This document shows, in pieces, positions 7,331 to 16,110 of a DNA stretch of 42,783 nucleotides (position 1 is its first letter; each line of letters starts with the position of its first letter). The stretch is from an uncultured Duodenibacillus sp. (GTDB lineage: Bacteria > Pseudomonadota > Gammaproteobacteria > Burkholderiales > Burkholderiaceae_F), in contig CALXQS010000017.1 in the NCBI GenBank assembly GCA_944390715.1, forward strand, positions 1 to 42,783, written 5' to 3'. The notes beneath the pieces were generated by a model. The model was not told the DNA's origin. It was given only the letters and a program-made list of their open reading frames with translations, and made no database searches. The translations under genes and the position numbers were made by a program.

Positions 7331-8568
7331 ACGTCTTTTTATTTTTAAAAGGCGAGCTGCGCCAATCCAAAGGAGTCTTCTTTGGACTGACCGTGCTGCT
7401 TGCGCTGGCTCTTGCCGTAGCAGTATCCGTGATTCAAACCGAGCGCATGGTCAAGAGCTCAACAATTCGAGCAGCCGAACAGTTCGACATTCTGGTCGGG
7501 GCCAGAGGAAGCCGTTCCGCGCTCCTGTTGGGAACAGTGTATTTGCGCGACGAAATGCTCAGCCTGGTTCCGATGCAGGTACTCGACAATCTCTCTCCCA
7601 AAACATCCGACATCAACTGGGCCGCGCCGCTCGCGTTCGGCGATCGAGCCGGCAAAGCAGCTCTGGTGGGCACAACGCGCGTCTTCGTTGATCAGGCTGG
7701 AAAAAGAGCGCTGGCAAAAGGCCGCAACTTTGAAAAGCCTTATGAAGCCGTCGCCGGCAGCAACGCAGGTGTTTCCCTCAACGATGAGTTTCGGCCCAGT
7801 CATGGCATGAGTGCCGCACTAGGTCATGAACACAACGAAAGCTTTAAGATCGTAGGCATACTCCCTGAAACAGGAACGCCGTGGGATCGAGCCGTTCTGG
7901 TTCCGATTGAAGCCCTATGGACGATGCATGGGCAAAATCCGGCCAGCAGGCATGATGCTCGCGGCGATCACGCACACGAAGAAATTGAAGCCTGGCTCAA
8001 AAGCGATCTGTCGAAATTGCCGGGAGCATCGGCTCTGGTCGTCAAACCCACCAACATGGCAGGCGCCTACCGCATCCGGCAGCATCTTCTAAAAACATCT
8101 GAAGCTGCTCCCGACAACAGCATCATCAATCTGATGGCTGTCTTTACGGGCGAGGCATTGATTGAGCTTTTTGCGGTCTTTTCTGCAGCAGCCTCTGCAC
8201 TCAAGGCTTTTGCCGCAAGCTCCGTGGCAACTTCGCTTGCTGCGGCGCTGCTGACGGGCTTTGTTCTTGCCAAGCTCAGAGAAAAAGATCTGCGGCTGCT
8301 GCGCACGATGGGTGCGCCGCGGCGATTTATTCTGACCTCCGTTTGGATGTCCATCGAATCGGCCATTTTGCTTGCCTGTCTAGGCGCGCTGATTTTAGGC
8401 ACGGTCTTGTCGGCTGCGGCCGGCATGGCCATCACCAATCAAACCGGCATCTCCATGATGCCAACCGTCGGACTTGACGAAATCGTGCTGCTGGCCGTCG
8501 TCACTGCCGCCGGCGCCGTTTTTGCCGTCATACCAGCCTGCGTTGTCGGAAAAAGCAGGCTTGTTTGA
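7327..8568 (+). CDS. ABC transporter permease, FtsX/MacB-like
   Basis: This 413-residue membrane protein starts at ATG 7327 inside the ATGA overlap with the ATPase gene, so longer starts (7291) are unlikely. The topology is that of the MacB/LolC group: one N-terminal membrane helix (residues 18-38, FFGLTVLLALALAVAVSVI), a large periplasmic domain of about 230 residues containing the typical early element EQFDILVGARGS, then three C-terminal helices. The cytoplasmic coupling segment LAKLREKDLRLLRTMGAPRRF lies between helices two and three. The family uses ATP hydrolysis to drive periplasmic movements. No membrane-fusion partner is encoded beside it; the exported CxxC protein upstream takes that position. 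A terminator follows. Confidence 0.88.
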   Translation: MNVFLFLKGELRQSKGVFFGLTVLLALALAVAVSVIQTERMVKSSTIRAAEQFDILVGARGSRSALLLGTVYLRDEMLSLVPMQVLDNLSPKTSDINWAAPLAFGDRAGKAALVGTTRVFVDQAGKRALAKGRNFEKPYEAVAGSNAGVSLNDEFRPSHGMSAALGHEHNESFKIVGILPETGTPWDRAVLVPIEALWTMHGQNPASRHDARGDHAHEEIEAWLKSDLSKLPGASALVVKPTNMAGAYRIRQHLLKTSEAAPDNSIINLMAVFTGEALIELFAVFSAAASALKAFAASSVATSLAAALLTGFVLAKLREKDLRLLRTMGAPRRFILTSVWMSIESAILLACLGALILGTVLSAAAGMAITNQTGISMMPTVGLDEIVLLAVVTAAGAVFAVIPACVVGKSRLV

Positions 8569-8602
8569 GAACAAAGCAAAAAGCAGAAATTCAGGACGGC
8601 AT

Positions 8603-8638
8603 GCCGGCCAAGACGCGAGCTTGCGCCGGCTTCTTTTC
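8603..8638 (+). terminator. Terminator of the ABC transporter operon
   Basis: The inverted repeat GCCGGC (8603-8608) and GCCGGC (8625-8630) is followed by TTCTTTTC on the + strand, 34 bp after the permease stop. It separates the ABC operon from the HD-domain gene. Confidence 0.6.
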
Positions 8639-8728
8639 ATTGCCTGTCGTTATAAAGTTTTTCATTTCAAACTTTTTCCTTTTTTTCATTTTATCACGAA
8701 GAAAATTTTTCACGCCGCATCGAGTCTT

Positions 8729-8759
8729 GTTCATGACTGCGTCATGAAAAGTATGAACA
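8729..8759. promoter_or_regulatory. Nested inverted repeats upstream of the HD-domain gene, candidate operator
   Basis: TTCATGAC-TGC-GTCATGAA (8730-8748) is a perfect 19-bp inverted repeat. A second, outer pairing of TGTTCAT (8729-8735) with ATGAACA (8753-8759) shares its left half. The site lies 80-110 bp before the next start codon and has no T tract, so a protein-binding site is more likely than a terminator. No regulator gene is adjacent, so the binding protein is unknown. Confidence 0.4.
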
Positions 8760-8838
8760 GCTGAAATATTTGATCTTCACAATAGCGGCACGAATCGGAG
8801 ATTTGATTCGTCAAACAACATACGAACACGAGGACCCC

Positions 8839-9945
8839 ATGTCTGAAATTTCCCGCCGTCATTTTCTGTCGAGTTCTGCTTTTCTTGCCCTTGGTGGAGG
8901 ATTGTGCGCAAGCACCTTCAACATTGAAGCGCTTGCTGCCGCCCCAAAGACTCAGCGCGCCGTAGCCGACATTGTTTCCATGAGCGACGTTCAGATCGCC
9001 AAAGAAAGCGTTGTTGTCCAGGCTGCTCACCGCGTCATCGTCGATGCAGCCAAACAGATCCGAGACAACTCGCTTCGCAGCACGACTCTGGCAATTCTGG
9101 AAAATCCGGCTCCGACCATTGCAAAGGGAAATGAAAAGGAAATTCTTTCTCGCCTGCAGAAGGAAAATTTGATTGATCCGGCACGAAAAGAAGTTTTCCC
9201 GCCTATCAAGAATCCTCAACAAAGCCCGCAGCCGTTCTGGTCCGCACCCGGCTCAGGCTACGCATCTCATCATGCCTATCCGGGCGGTCTGGTCACGCAT
9301 ACAGCCTTAAACGTTGTTTCAGCTCAGGCGCTTGTGAAGAATTACATGAGCGTCAACGGACTGTCGCTTGACTACGATGCAGCCGTCGGCGGCGAAATTC
9401 TCCACGATCTGCACAAGCCTTGGGTCTTTGCCTGGCAAGACGATCACTCTTGCCGCAAAGAACAGCAGCTTGCCTCCACCGGCGAGCATCACGTGCTGTC
9501 GATTGCCGAATCAATCGCACGCAAAGTTCCTGCCCAAGTGATCGTCGCGCAGGCCTGCGCTCATGAACATCCTGCAACGCCTGCAGGTGAGAAGCTCGTG
9601 GTCGGCTGGATCAAGGCTGCGAGCATCATCGCGGGCGTTGATCCCATCGAAGCCGGTCTGCTCGACAAGTCAGGCAAGACCTTGCCGCTGCCTCGCCGCA
9701 TTGAAGGCTGGGTCGTGCACTTGGCCGATCACGATTTTGTGATTTCGACTTCAGCCTGCCGCTGGACTGCCGAAGCCCTCGTGAAGCTTGCAAAAGAAAA
9801 CTACGGCTTGACCGATGCGCAGCAGCTGAACTCCTTCAGAAACTACGTCATGGCCAATCTCACCGCCATGCGTCTGTACGGCATTCTCTCGAGTCAGGGA
9901 GAAAAGGCATTTGCTCAAGAAGTAGCCCGCGTCGTGAAGAAATAA
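8839..9945 (+). CDS. Tat-exported HD-domain protein, putative metal-dependent phosphohydrolase
   Basis: This 368-residue protein starts at ATG 8839, preceded by GAGGA. That start places SRRHFLSSSAFLALGGG at residues 5-21, a clear twin-arginine signal with cleavage after ALAA. An open frame from 8770 would bury the signal. The mature protein carries an HD-like set of metal ligands: HHAYPGGLVTHT, ILHDLHKPW (the His-Asp doublet), GEHHVLSIAE, ACAHEHP and a late LADHD. HD proteins hydrolyse phosphate esters, usually of nucleotides, and nearly always act in the cytoplasm. A folded, metal-loaded enzyme would fit Tat export. The family beyond HD is not recognised and the substrate is unknown. The gene stands alone between two terminators. 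Confidence 0.78.
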   Translation: MSEISRRHFLSSSAFLALGGGLCASTFNIEALAAAPKTQRAVADIVSMSDVQIAKESVVVQAAHRVIVDAAKQIRDNSLRSTTLAILENPAPTIAKGNEKEILSRLQKENLIDPARKEVFPPIKNPQQSPQPFWSAPGSGYASHHAYPGGLVTHTALNVVSAQALVKNYMSVNGLSLDYDAAVGGEILHDLHKPWVFAWQDDHSCRKEQQLASTGEHHVLSIAESIARKVPAQVIVAQACAHEHPATPAGEKLVVGWIKAASIIAGVDPIEAGLLDKSGKTLPLPRRIEGWVVHLADHDFVISTSACRWTAEALVKLAKENYGLTDAQQLNSFRNYVMANLTAMRLYGILSSQGEKAFAQEVARVVKK

Positions 9946-9971
9946 ATTTCATTGGACTGCGCACCCCCGCC

Positions 9972-10005
9972 GGCCGGCCGCTTTTGCGGTCGGCCTGCTT
10001 CTTTC
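9972..10005 (+). terminator. Probable terminator of the HD-domain gene
   Basis: A GC-rich stem with a TTTT loop (GCCGGCCGC at 9973-9981 with GCGGTCGGC at 9986-9994, one G-U pair) lies 27 bp after the stop. It is followed by a pyrimidine-rich run (CTGCTTCTTTCT). The T tract is imperfect. Confidence 0.5.
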
Positions 10006-10069
10006 TGATTGGAAGCCACCAAGACTTCTTGACTCAATGCGCTGCTTTTTTTTGCGCTGCAGCTCAACC

Positions 10070-10108
10070 AAAAAAAGCGCCGGCTCGAAAGACTTCGTAT
10101 GCCGGCGC
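10070..10108 (-). terminator. Terminator of the poly-Asp protein gene
   Basis: An 8-bp perfect stem (GCGCCGGC 10077-10084, GCCGGCGC 10101-10108) is followed on the minus strand by seven T (complement of 10070-10076). It lies 45 bp past the stop of the minus-strand gene, which supports that gene being transcribed. Confidence 0.8.
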
Positions 10109-10152
10109 AGCCGTTTGCCCAACGCCCAGACCATCGGGCTTAACCGAGAAGA

Positions 10153-10392
<240 letters not shown>

Positions 10393-10636
10393 TGGTGTTT
10401 CCTTTGCCGAAAAGGCGAACAAAAGATGAGTCTCTGAAGCGGGCGATAGATCAATAAAGCCCGTTGGCTCAATATATCGAGCCAATGTGACAAAAAGCCT
10501 CAAACGATGTGCTTGAAACAATTTTTTTCAACACAACATTTTCTTGCAACTTTTGCTCAAGCGGGCTTTCTATTTTTCGTCATCGTCGTGTCACAATGAC
10601 CTTGTTTTTGTCATCGGCTGGAATTATTTTCTGGAC

Positions 10637-11173
10637 ATGCCTCACGTCCTATTTGAACTTTCCGTTCTTGACGCCATTCAGGAAGCGATTGCGCATCCCA
10701 GTGCTGACGCACTGCTTCTAGCCGTCAGCCGTCTAGGTGATTTCGGATTTATTTGGATTGCCGTTTCGCTTGGCTTTGCCGTTTTTGTCCGGACAAGGCG
10801 AGCCGGCATATCCATGCTGGTATCGCTGCTGTTTGGCTATCTCGTCTGCAATCTGACGATGAAGCCGCTTTTCGAACGCCTGCGGCCCTGCGATCTGGTC
10901 GATGGCATGTCGCTGATTGCATGTCCGCCCGACTTCTCTTTTCCTTCTGGACACACCACAAGCGCGTTTGCCGCAGCGACTGCACTTGCTATTTTTTACC
11001 CGCGCCTGGGAATTCCGGCACTCCTGTTTGCCGCACTCATGGCTTTCTCCAGACTCTATCTATTTGTGCATTTTCCAAGCGACATCGCTGCCGGCGCCAT
11101 CATCGGCAGTCTCTGCGCCTGGGCTGCATGTCTGCTCGTCAAACGCCTCTATCCGCAAAAGAAGCCGTCTTGA
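10637..11173 (+). CDS. PAP2-family membrane phosphatase
   Basis: This 178-residue integral membrane protein belongs to the type 2 phosphatidic acid phosphatase family, which dephosphorylates lipid phosphates such as phosphatidylglycerophosphate or undecaprenyl pyrophosphate at the periplasmic face. The three-part active site is complete: KPLFERLRP, FPSGHTTS and SRLYLFVHFPSD. About five hydrophobic helices surround these motifs. I prefer ATG 10637 (MPHVLFELSVLDAI), as the earlier open frame from 10544 adds a Ser-rich stretch unlike the family. The substrate cannot be told from sequence. Its neighbours are unrelated. Confidence 0.88.
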   Translation: MPHVLFELSVLDAIQEAIAHPSADALLLAVSRLGDFGFIWIAVSLGFAVFVRTRRAGISMLVSLLFGYLVCNLTMKPLFERLRPCDLVDGMSLIACPPDFSFPSGHTTSAFAAATALAIFYPRLGIPALLFAALMAFSRLYLFVHFPSDIAAGAIIGSLCAWAACLLVKRLYPQKKPS

Positions 11174-11368
11174 AGCAACATCTTTTCAATCTGCAGAAAA
11201 TCACGCCGCAGCAGGCTTCATGAGATTGTCATGCGCCCGAGTTAGAATTTTCAGCTGATTGTGCTTGACTTTCTGCCGCCAGCCCGTCTTGAGCTTTTGC
11301 CAACAAAAGCCGTTTCTCACAGCTGGCTGACGACAGCAACAAAATTCCTTCCATTCGGTTTTTGACCC

Positions 11369-11977
11369 ATGACTCTTGCCGAATTTTTTGCTGTATACGT
11401 CAAATTCTTCTTCATTCTCACGCCCTTTTTCGTCATTGCCGTTTTTCTCGCAATGACGGAGTATGAAAGCGACGCGGTGCGTCGAGCACTTGCCGTGCGC
11501 TCCACGATCGGCATGGTGATCATCAGCATCGTGCTCTTGTTTTTCGGCGATACGATCTTTGCGCTTTTCGGCATTACGGTAGACGCTTTCCGCATTGGGG
11601 CCGGATCTCTGCTCTTTTTAACGGCAGTATCGCTTGTCGAAGGCAAATTTCAGCTGCCGGCCTCCAAAGCATCCATCATGGATCTGGCCATCGTACCTCT
11701 GGCCATTCCCACTGCTCTCGGCCCCGGCGCGGTCGGTGCGCTTCTCGTCATGGGCAGCGAGGCGCAAGGCTATTCGGGGCTTGCCTGGACGGCCGGCGCC
11801 GTGACTCTCGCAGTTTTATGCGTAGGCGTTCTCCTCTTGAGCGCCCAATTCATCAAGCGCCTCATCGGCAGAAGCGGACTGTCGATGCTCTCAAAAATCA
11901 CAGGGTTGATTCTGGCCGCCTTGTCTTGTCAAATGATCTTTACCGGCGTGGCGGCGTTTCTCAAGCCGGCGGCCTGA
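11369..11977 (+). CDS. MarC-family membrane protein (UPF0056)
   Basis: This 202-residue protein has six predicted membrane helices. Features of the MarC/YhgN family are visible: an N-terminal FFILTPFFVIAVFLAMTE, the charged loop SDAVRRALAVRST, GITVDAFRIGAGSLLFLTAV and, centrally, LAIVPLAIPTALGPGAVGALLV. The physiological role of the family is unsettled, although MarC was named for its locus in multiple antibiotic resistance. The stop codon lies inside a perfect GC-rich hairpin (11964-11988) with no T tract, so any termination there would not be canonical. It converges on the MFS gene at 12034. Confidence 0.88.
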   Translation: MTLAEFFAVYVKFFFILTPFFVIAVFLAMTEYESDAVRRALAVRSTIGMVIISIVLLFFGDTIFALFGITVDAFRIGAGSLLFLTAVSLVEGKFQLPASKASIMDLAIVPLAIPTALGPGAVGALLVMGSEAQGYSGLAWTAGAVTLAVLCVGVLLLSAQFIKRLIGRSGLSMLSKITGLILAALSCQMIFTGVAAFLKPAA

Positions 11978-11988
11978 CGCCGCCGGCT
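11964..11988. repeat. GC-rich perfect hairpin spanning the marC-like stop codon
   Basis: AGCCGGCGGC (11964-11973) and GCCGCCGGCT (11979-11988) form a 10-bp stem with a 5-nt loop that contains the TGA stop. It lies between convergent genes and could slow RNA polymerase from either side, but no T run follows on either strand. Confidence 0.6.
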
Positions 11989-12033
11989 GCTGCGCTCAGC
12001 GTCGGCCAAAGGCAAGGAGAGCTTTTTCCGGTC

Positions 12034-13209
12034 TTATTGCTTCTCGCTGTCCGGCTCGGAGCGCTTTTTCTCTTTGACAAACACGGTCAACCCCATCGTC
12101 GCGAGCATCAGGCCTGAGCAGCAGTAAAAAAGCGAAGCGACGCTCATCGCTGCGAGAATCGTACCGTAGGCCATCGGCAGCGCAAAATGCGTGAAGTTTG
12201 CCAGCGTCGAGCGGATGCCGAAAGCTTCAGCCGCGCGTCCTGCCGGCGCATGGCTTTGCAGCAGACTCAGGATGCTCGGATTGGCAACGCCAAGCCCCAG
12301 CCCCAAAGCGAAAGCAATCGCAAGCAGCGGCGCCATGCTTGTGAAGTTTGGAAAAAGAACATAACCCGCCGCGCTCACAAGCAGACAAAACGTCAGACAG
12401 TGCCAGTCGGTGAAAATTTTAGACAGCCCGGACTGTGCAAACCGCACTAAAAATGTAGCGGCGTAGAACGTCCCCACCAGCCAGCCGATATCCGAAGCAG
12501 AAAGCCCGGCGGCATGTCCGTAAACCGGAAACATGAACGTCTCCAAATCCCATCCCATTGATACGACAGCCGAAACAATGAGAATGCGCCCCATGACGGG
12601 ATCCTTGAGCAGATCGGTCGAATGGCGGGCAAATTTCCTGGGCGGCGGCAGCTTGATCGTAAACAGCTCCCGAGTGGAAATCAGATACACAATGAGCCCG
12701 AAAACAGAAAACAGCCCCGCTGCGCCGTAAGCTGCTGAAAAGCCCCAGGCATCAATAATGTGGCCCGCAACAACGGGAGAACTCAAGCCTGCCACAGAAT
12801 TGCCCATGGTCAGCCAGGCAAACATCTGAGTACGGTTTCTGCCGACAGAACAAGCACCCACAATGTAGTTTGAGCTGATGGCAAGAATCATCGACCCTAG
12901 GCCGTTGGCAATGCAGCTTGCGTACAAAGGCCAGAGCCCGTAGTCTTTGCCGGCAAGCAGCATCGGCAGCGAAGCTGCCGTGATAAAAAGTCCCGCGGTG
13001 GTGAGAACAGGCCGATGAAACCCTGTCTTATCAATCCAGCGCCCGCAAGGAATGGCCAGAAATACGGGGAAAAAGCACAAAAGCGCCATCAAAACGCCCA
13101 CCTCTGAGGGTGCCGCTCCGTCAGCCAATGCATCCAGGCTCACGATCACGCGCAGACTCATGAAGGTGGCGTTGAGCAGCATGGCAAAGCAAATTATGCG
13201 CAAAATCAC
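12034..13209 (-). CDS. MFS transporter
   Basis: This 391-residue integral membrane protein has about twelve hydrophobic helices and the pattern of a major facilitator. The loop between helices two and three reads GRWIDKTGFHRPVL, a variant of the family's motif A. A central cytoplasmic loop (KLPPPRKFARHSTDLLKDP) separates the two halves. The second half begins near VSAVVSMGWDLETFMFPVYG and contains GLGLGVANPSILSLLQSHAPAG, a pattern also seen in drug and sugar-type MFS exporters. The substrate cannot be told. The C-terminus is charged (FVKEKKRSEPDSEKQ). It is transcribed toward the marC-like gene and is not obviously part of an operon. Confidence 0.85.
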   Translation of the reverse strand: MILRIICFAMLLNATFMSLRVIVSLDALADGAAPSEVGVLMALLCFFPVFLAIPCGRWIDKTGFHRPVLTTAGLFITAASLPMLLAGKDYGLWPLYASCIANGLGSMILAISSNYIVGACSVGRNRTQMFAWLTMGNSVAGLSSPVVAGHIIDAWGFSAAYGAAGLFSVFGLIVYLISTRELFTIKLPPPRKFARHSTDLLKDPVMGRILIVSAVVSMGWDLETFMFPVYGHAAGLSASDIGWLVGTFYAATFLVRFAQSGLSKIFTDWHCLTFCLLVSAAGYVLFPNFTSMAPLLAIAFALGLGLGVANPSILSLLQSHAPAGRAAEAFGIRSTLANFTHFALPMAYGTILAAMSVASLFYCCSGLMLATMGLTVFVKEKKRSEPDSEKQ

Positions 13210-13471
13210 GGCTCACACACCTTTGAGAATCGTCCTTCTCTGTTTAGGCCTTGCCTTGGCATCAGCTTCTTGCCTGTCAGAACCAAGTTCTTTTGCTGAT
13301 TCCGCTAAAAAAGAGGCATTGCTTTTTAAGGAATTGTAAACCTCAAGCACAACTCTCTGCCTTACAATACGGAACCCAAAAATTCAAGTGTTTTCAAAGG
13401 GGGGCCATCGTTTTTGCATTGCATGAAAAGGCTCCCTTTTGCAATATTTTTCTGCAGCTCGGTTAGTTTTG

Positions 13472-15835
13472 ATGACTCTTACTCTGAACGATCTCCCCAT
13501 CGGCAAAACCGCCACCGTCACCAGCGTCGGCGGACAAGGGGCCCTGCGCCAGCATTTTCTGGACATGGGGCTCATCCCAAATGCATCCGTCACAATGGTC
13601 AAGCGCGCACCAATGGGAGACCCCATTGAGATCCGCATCAAAAGCTATGAACTCACGCTTCGTGCTGCCGAGGCCAAGGAGATTTTCATCGACAACGTCA
13701 GAAAAGAAATCTCTGCTGCTCCGGCTGACGTGCATGAAAGCCTCATCATCTCGCACCCTGGCTACGGCGAAGGCGGCAAATACCATGTTAAAGAGCACGA
13801 AAACCCGCTGCCGGAAGGAACTGAGCTGACGCTGGTGCTTGCCGGCAATCAAAACTGCGGCAAGACAACGCTTTTCAACCGCCTGACCGGATCCAATCAG
13901 CACGTAGGCAATTTTCCCGGCGTAACAGTCGATCGAAAAGACGGCCGCATCATCGGCCATCCCGACACCCTCATCACAGACTTGCCCGGCATCTATTCTC
14001 TGTCGCCCTACTCAAGCGAAGAGATCATCACCCGCGAATTCATTCTTAAAGAAAATCCCAAGGCGATCATCAACATTGTTGATGCCACCAATATTGAGCG
14101 CAATCTTTATCTCACCATGCAGCTCATGGAACTTGACCGCCCCATGGTGCTCGCGCTCAACATGATGGATGAAGTGCTCGCCAACGGCGGCTCAATCAGA
14201 GTCAACGAAATGGAAGCTCTTCTGGGACTGCCTGTCGTGCCGATTGCCGCGGCCAAGGGCGAAGGCCTCGAAGAGCTGGTCGACCACGCCCTGCACATTG
14301 CCAAGTACCAGGAAAAGCCTGCCGTGCAGGACTTCTGCGGTTCGACCGACAACGGAGGCGCTGTTCACCGTTGTCTGCACGGCATCATGCACATCATTGA
14401 GGATCATGCAGCCCGCGCAGGCATTCCCGTGCGCTTTGCCGCAAGCAAAATCGCCGAAGGCGATGCGCTCATCCTCGAACAGCTCCATCTCGACGTCAAT
14501 GAAAAGCGAACCATCGAGCACATGCTCAAGCAGATGGAAGCCGAACGCGGTCTTGACCGTGCGGCAGCCATGGCCGACATGCGCTTTTCCTTCATTGAGC
14601 GCATCTGCAGACAGACCGTGGTGCGGCCGCACGTCAGTCGAGAACACCTCCGAAGCCTTGAAATCGACAGCGTGCTCACCGGCAAGTACACGGCCATCCC
14701 CGCCTTTTTGGCCATCATGGCTCTCGTCTTCTGGCTTACTTTCAATGTGATCGGCGTTTGGTTTCAAGACGCCCTGGACTTTGTCATCGGCACCCTTACC
14801 GAGTGGACCGACGCGGCATTGACAGCCGCTCAGGTCAATTCTTCGCTGCATTCGCTGATCATTGACGGCATCTTCAACGGCGTTGGAAGCGTCCTGAGCT
14901 TTCTGCCCACAATCGTGACGCTGTTTTTCTTTCTTTCGTTTTTGGAAGACAGCGGCTATATGGCCCGCGTTGCATTCGTCATGGACACGCTGCTGCGCCG
15001 CATCGGTTTGTCGGGCCGCAGCATTGTGCCCATGCTGATCGGCTTCGGATGCACGGTGCCGGGCGTGATGGCCAGCCGCACGCTGCCCTCAGAACGCGAC
15101 CGCAAGATGACAATTCTGCTGACGCCCTTTATGAGCTGTTCTGCAAAACTGCCCATTTATGCCTTTTTTACCGCAGCGTTCTTTCCAGGAAACGGTGCGC
15201 TCATCATGATTGCTCTTTATTTCGGAGGCATCCTCATGGCCGTCCTGATGGGACTGATCATGCGCAGCACGCTCTTTAAAGGAGAAGCTGTTCCCTTCGT
15301 GATGGAGCTTCCGAACTACCGCATGCCGGGAGCAAAAAACGTTCTGCAGCTGTTGTGGGAAAAAGCCAAAGATTTTTTGGAACGCGCCTTTACGGTCATT
15401 TTTGTAGCAACCATCGTGATCTGGTTTTTGCAAAGCTTCGACTTTCACTTCAATCCGATTGACGACTCGCATGCAAGCATGCTCTCGGTTGCTGCCGGCT
15501 GGATTTCTCCAGTTTTTGCTCCTGTGGGCTTTGATGATTGGCGCATTACCACCTCGCTTATCAGCGGCTTCATGGCCAAGGAAAGCGTCGTGAGCACAAT
15601 TTCCGTCCTTTTTGGTTCAACGCAGGCTCTGACAGCTGCGCTCACTCCCTTGAATGCGCTCGCGCTCCTTGTCTTTTGCCTGCTCTATACGCCGTGCGTG
15701 GCCTCCATTGCCACCGTCAGGCGAGAGCTCGGCGGCGGCTGGGCCGTTTCAATGGCAGCAGCGCAGTGCGTGATTGCCTGGATTGCCGCCTTGGTTGTTC
15801 GCCTCGTCGGCATGGCATTGGGATTCCCCGCATGA
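13472..15835 (+). CDS. feoB: FeoA-FeoB fusion, ferrous iron transporter
   Basis: This single 787-residue protein joins a FeoA (SH3-like) domain at residues 1-75 to a complete FeoB. The first domain has GQGALRQHFLDMGLIPNAS and GDPIEIRIKSYELTLR. The G domain follows: G1 GNQNCGKTT near residue 127, switch region HVGNFPGVTVD, G3 DLPGIYSLSPYSSEE and G4 LNMMDE. The C-terminal transport region has the conserved Cys segments GCTVPGVMASRTL and TPFMSCSAKLPIY, plus GFMAKESVVST. FeoB imports Fe2+ through the inner membrane. The start is set at ATG 13472, so the FeoA domain begins directly; an in-frame TTG at 13439 is less likely. Its stop overlaps the next small gene by ATGA. No Fur-type repeat was seen in 13210-13471, unlike the second Feo locus. 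Confidence 0.95.
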   Translation: MTLTLNDLPIGKTATVTSVGGQGALRQHFLDMGLIPNASVTMVKRAPMGDPIEIRIKSYELTLRAAEAKEIFIDNVRKEISAAPADVHESLIISHPGYGEGGKYHVKEHENPLPEGTELTLVLAGNQNCGKTTLFNRLTGSNQHVGNFPGVTVDRKDGRIIGHPDTLITDLPGIYSLSPYSSEEIITREFILKENPKAIINIVDATNIERNLYLTMQLMELDRPMVLALNMMDEVLANGGSIRVNEMEALLGLPVVPIAAAKGEGLEELVDHALHIAKYQEKPAVQDFCGSTDNGGAVHRCLHGIMHIIEDHAARAGIPVRFAASKIAEGDALILEQLHLDVNEKRTIEHMLKQMEAERGLDRAAAMADMRFSFIERICRQTVVRPHVSREHLRSLEIDSVLTGKYTAIPAFLAIMALVFWLTFNVIGVWFQDALDFVIGTLTEWTDAALTAAQVNSSLHSLIIDGIFNGVGSVLSFLPTIVTLFFFLSFLEDSGYMARVAFVMDTLLRRIGLSGRSIVPMLIGFGCTVPGVMASRTLPSERDRKMTILLTPFMSCSAKLPIYAFFTAAFFPGNGALIMIALYFGGILMAVLMGLIMRSTLFKGEAVPFVMELPNYRMPGAKNVLQLLWEKAKDFLERAFTVIFVATIVIWFLQSFDFHFNPIDDSHASMLSVAAGWISPVFAPVGFDDWRITTSLISGFMAKESVVSTISVLFGSTQALTAALTPLNALALLVFCLLYTPCVASIATVRRELGGGWAVSMAAAQCVIAWIAALVVRLVGMALGFPA

Positions 15836-16017
15836 ACACCGCAAGCTGGATCGTATTCGGGCTGCTCGCCGCAGCATTTGTCTTTGCCGTTGGCCGCGTG
15901 CTGAAAAAGAAAGGGGCAGCTTGCGGCAGCTGCCGCGCATGCTCAGGCAAGAGCTTTCGCAGCTGCAGTCGTTTTCCAAACTCCAGGCAGAGCGTCTTTC
16001 CGATCAGGCCTCTTTGA
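15832..16017 (+). CDS. FeoB-associated Cys-rich membrane protein
   Basis: This 61-residue protein starts in an ATGA overlap with feoB. It has one N-terminal membrane helix (WIVFGLLAAAFVFAVG), then a short basic linker (RVLKKKG) and four Cys in CGSCRACSGKSFRSC, ending in a basic tail. Size, position and layout match the small Cys-rich proteins encoded directly after feoB in many bacteria. By analogy it may receive or sense Fe2+ at the cytoplasmic face. That role is inferred from position. Confidence 0.85.
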   Translation: MNTASWIVFGLLAAAFVFAVGRVLKKKGAACGSCRACSGKSFRSCSRFPNSRQSVFPIRPL

Positions 16018-16021
16018 GAAC

Positions 16022-16068
16022 AAAAACCTCGCAGAACAAATCCGCCGATACGGAAGTCTTCTGCGAGG
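16022..16068 (-). terminator. Terminator of pyrD
   Basis: A perfect 10-bp stem (CCTCGCAGAA 16027-16036, TTCTGCGAGG 16059-16068) with a 22-nt loop is followed on the minus strand by TTTTTG. It lies 43 bp beyond the pyrD stop. On the + strand it follows the Cys-rich gene closely and could also end that transcript, but the T tract favours pyrD. Confidence 0.8.
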
Positions 16069-16110
16069 CTATGCGCGCGCAGTCGTCACGCGCCGAGCAA
16101 AAACCAGCAA

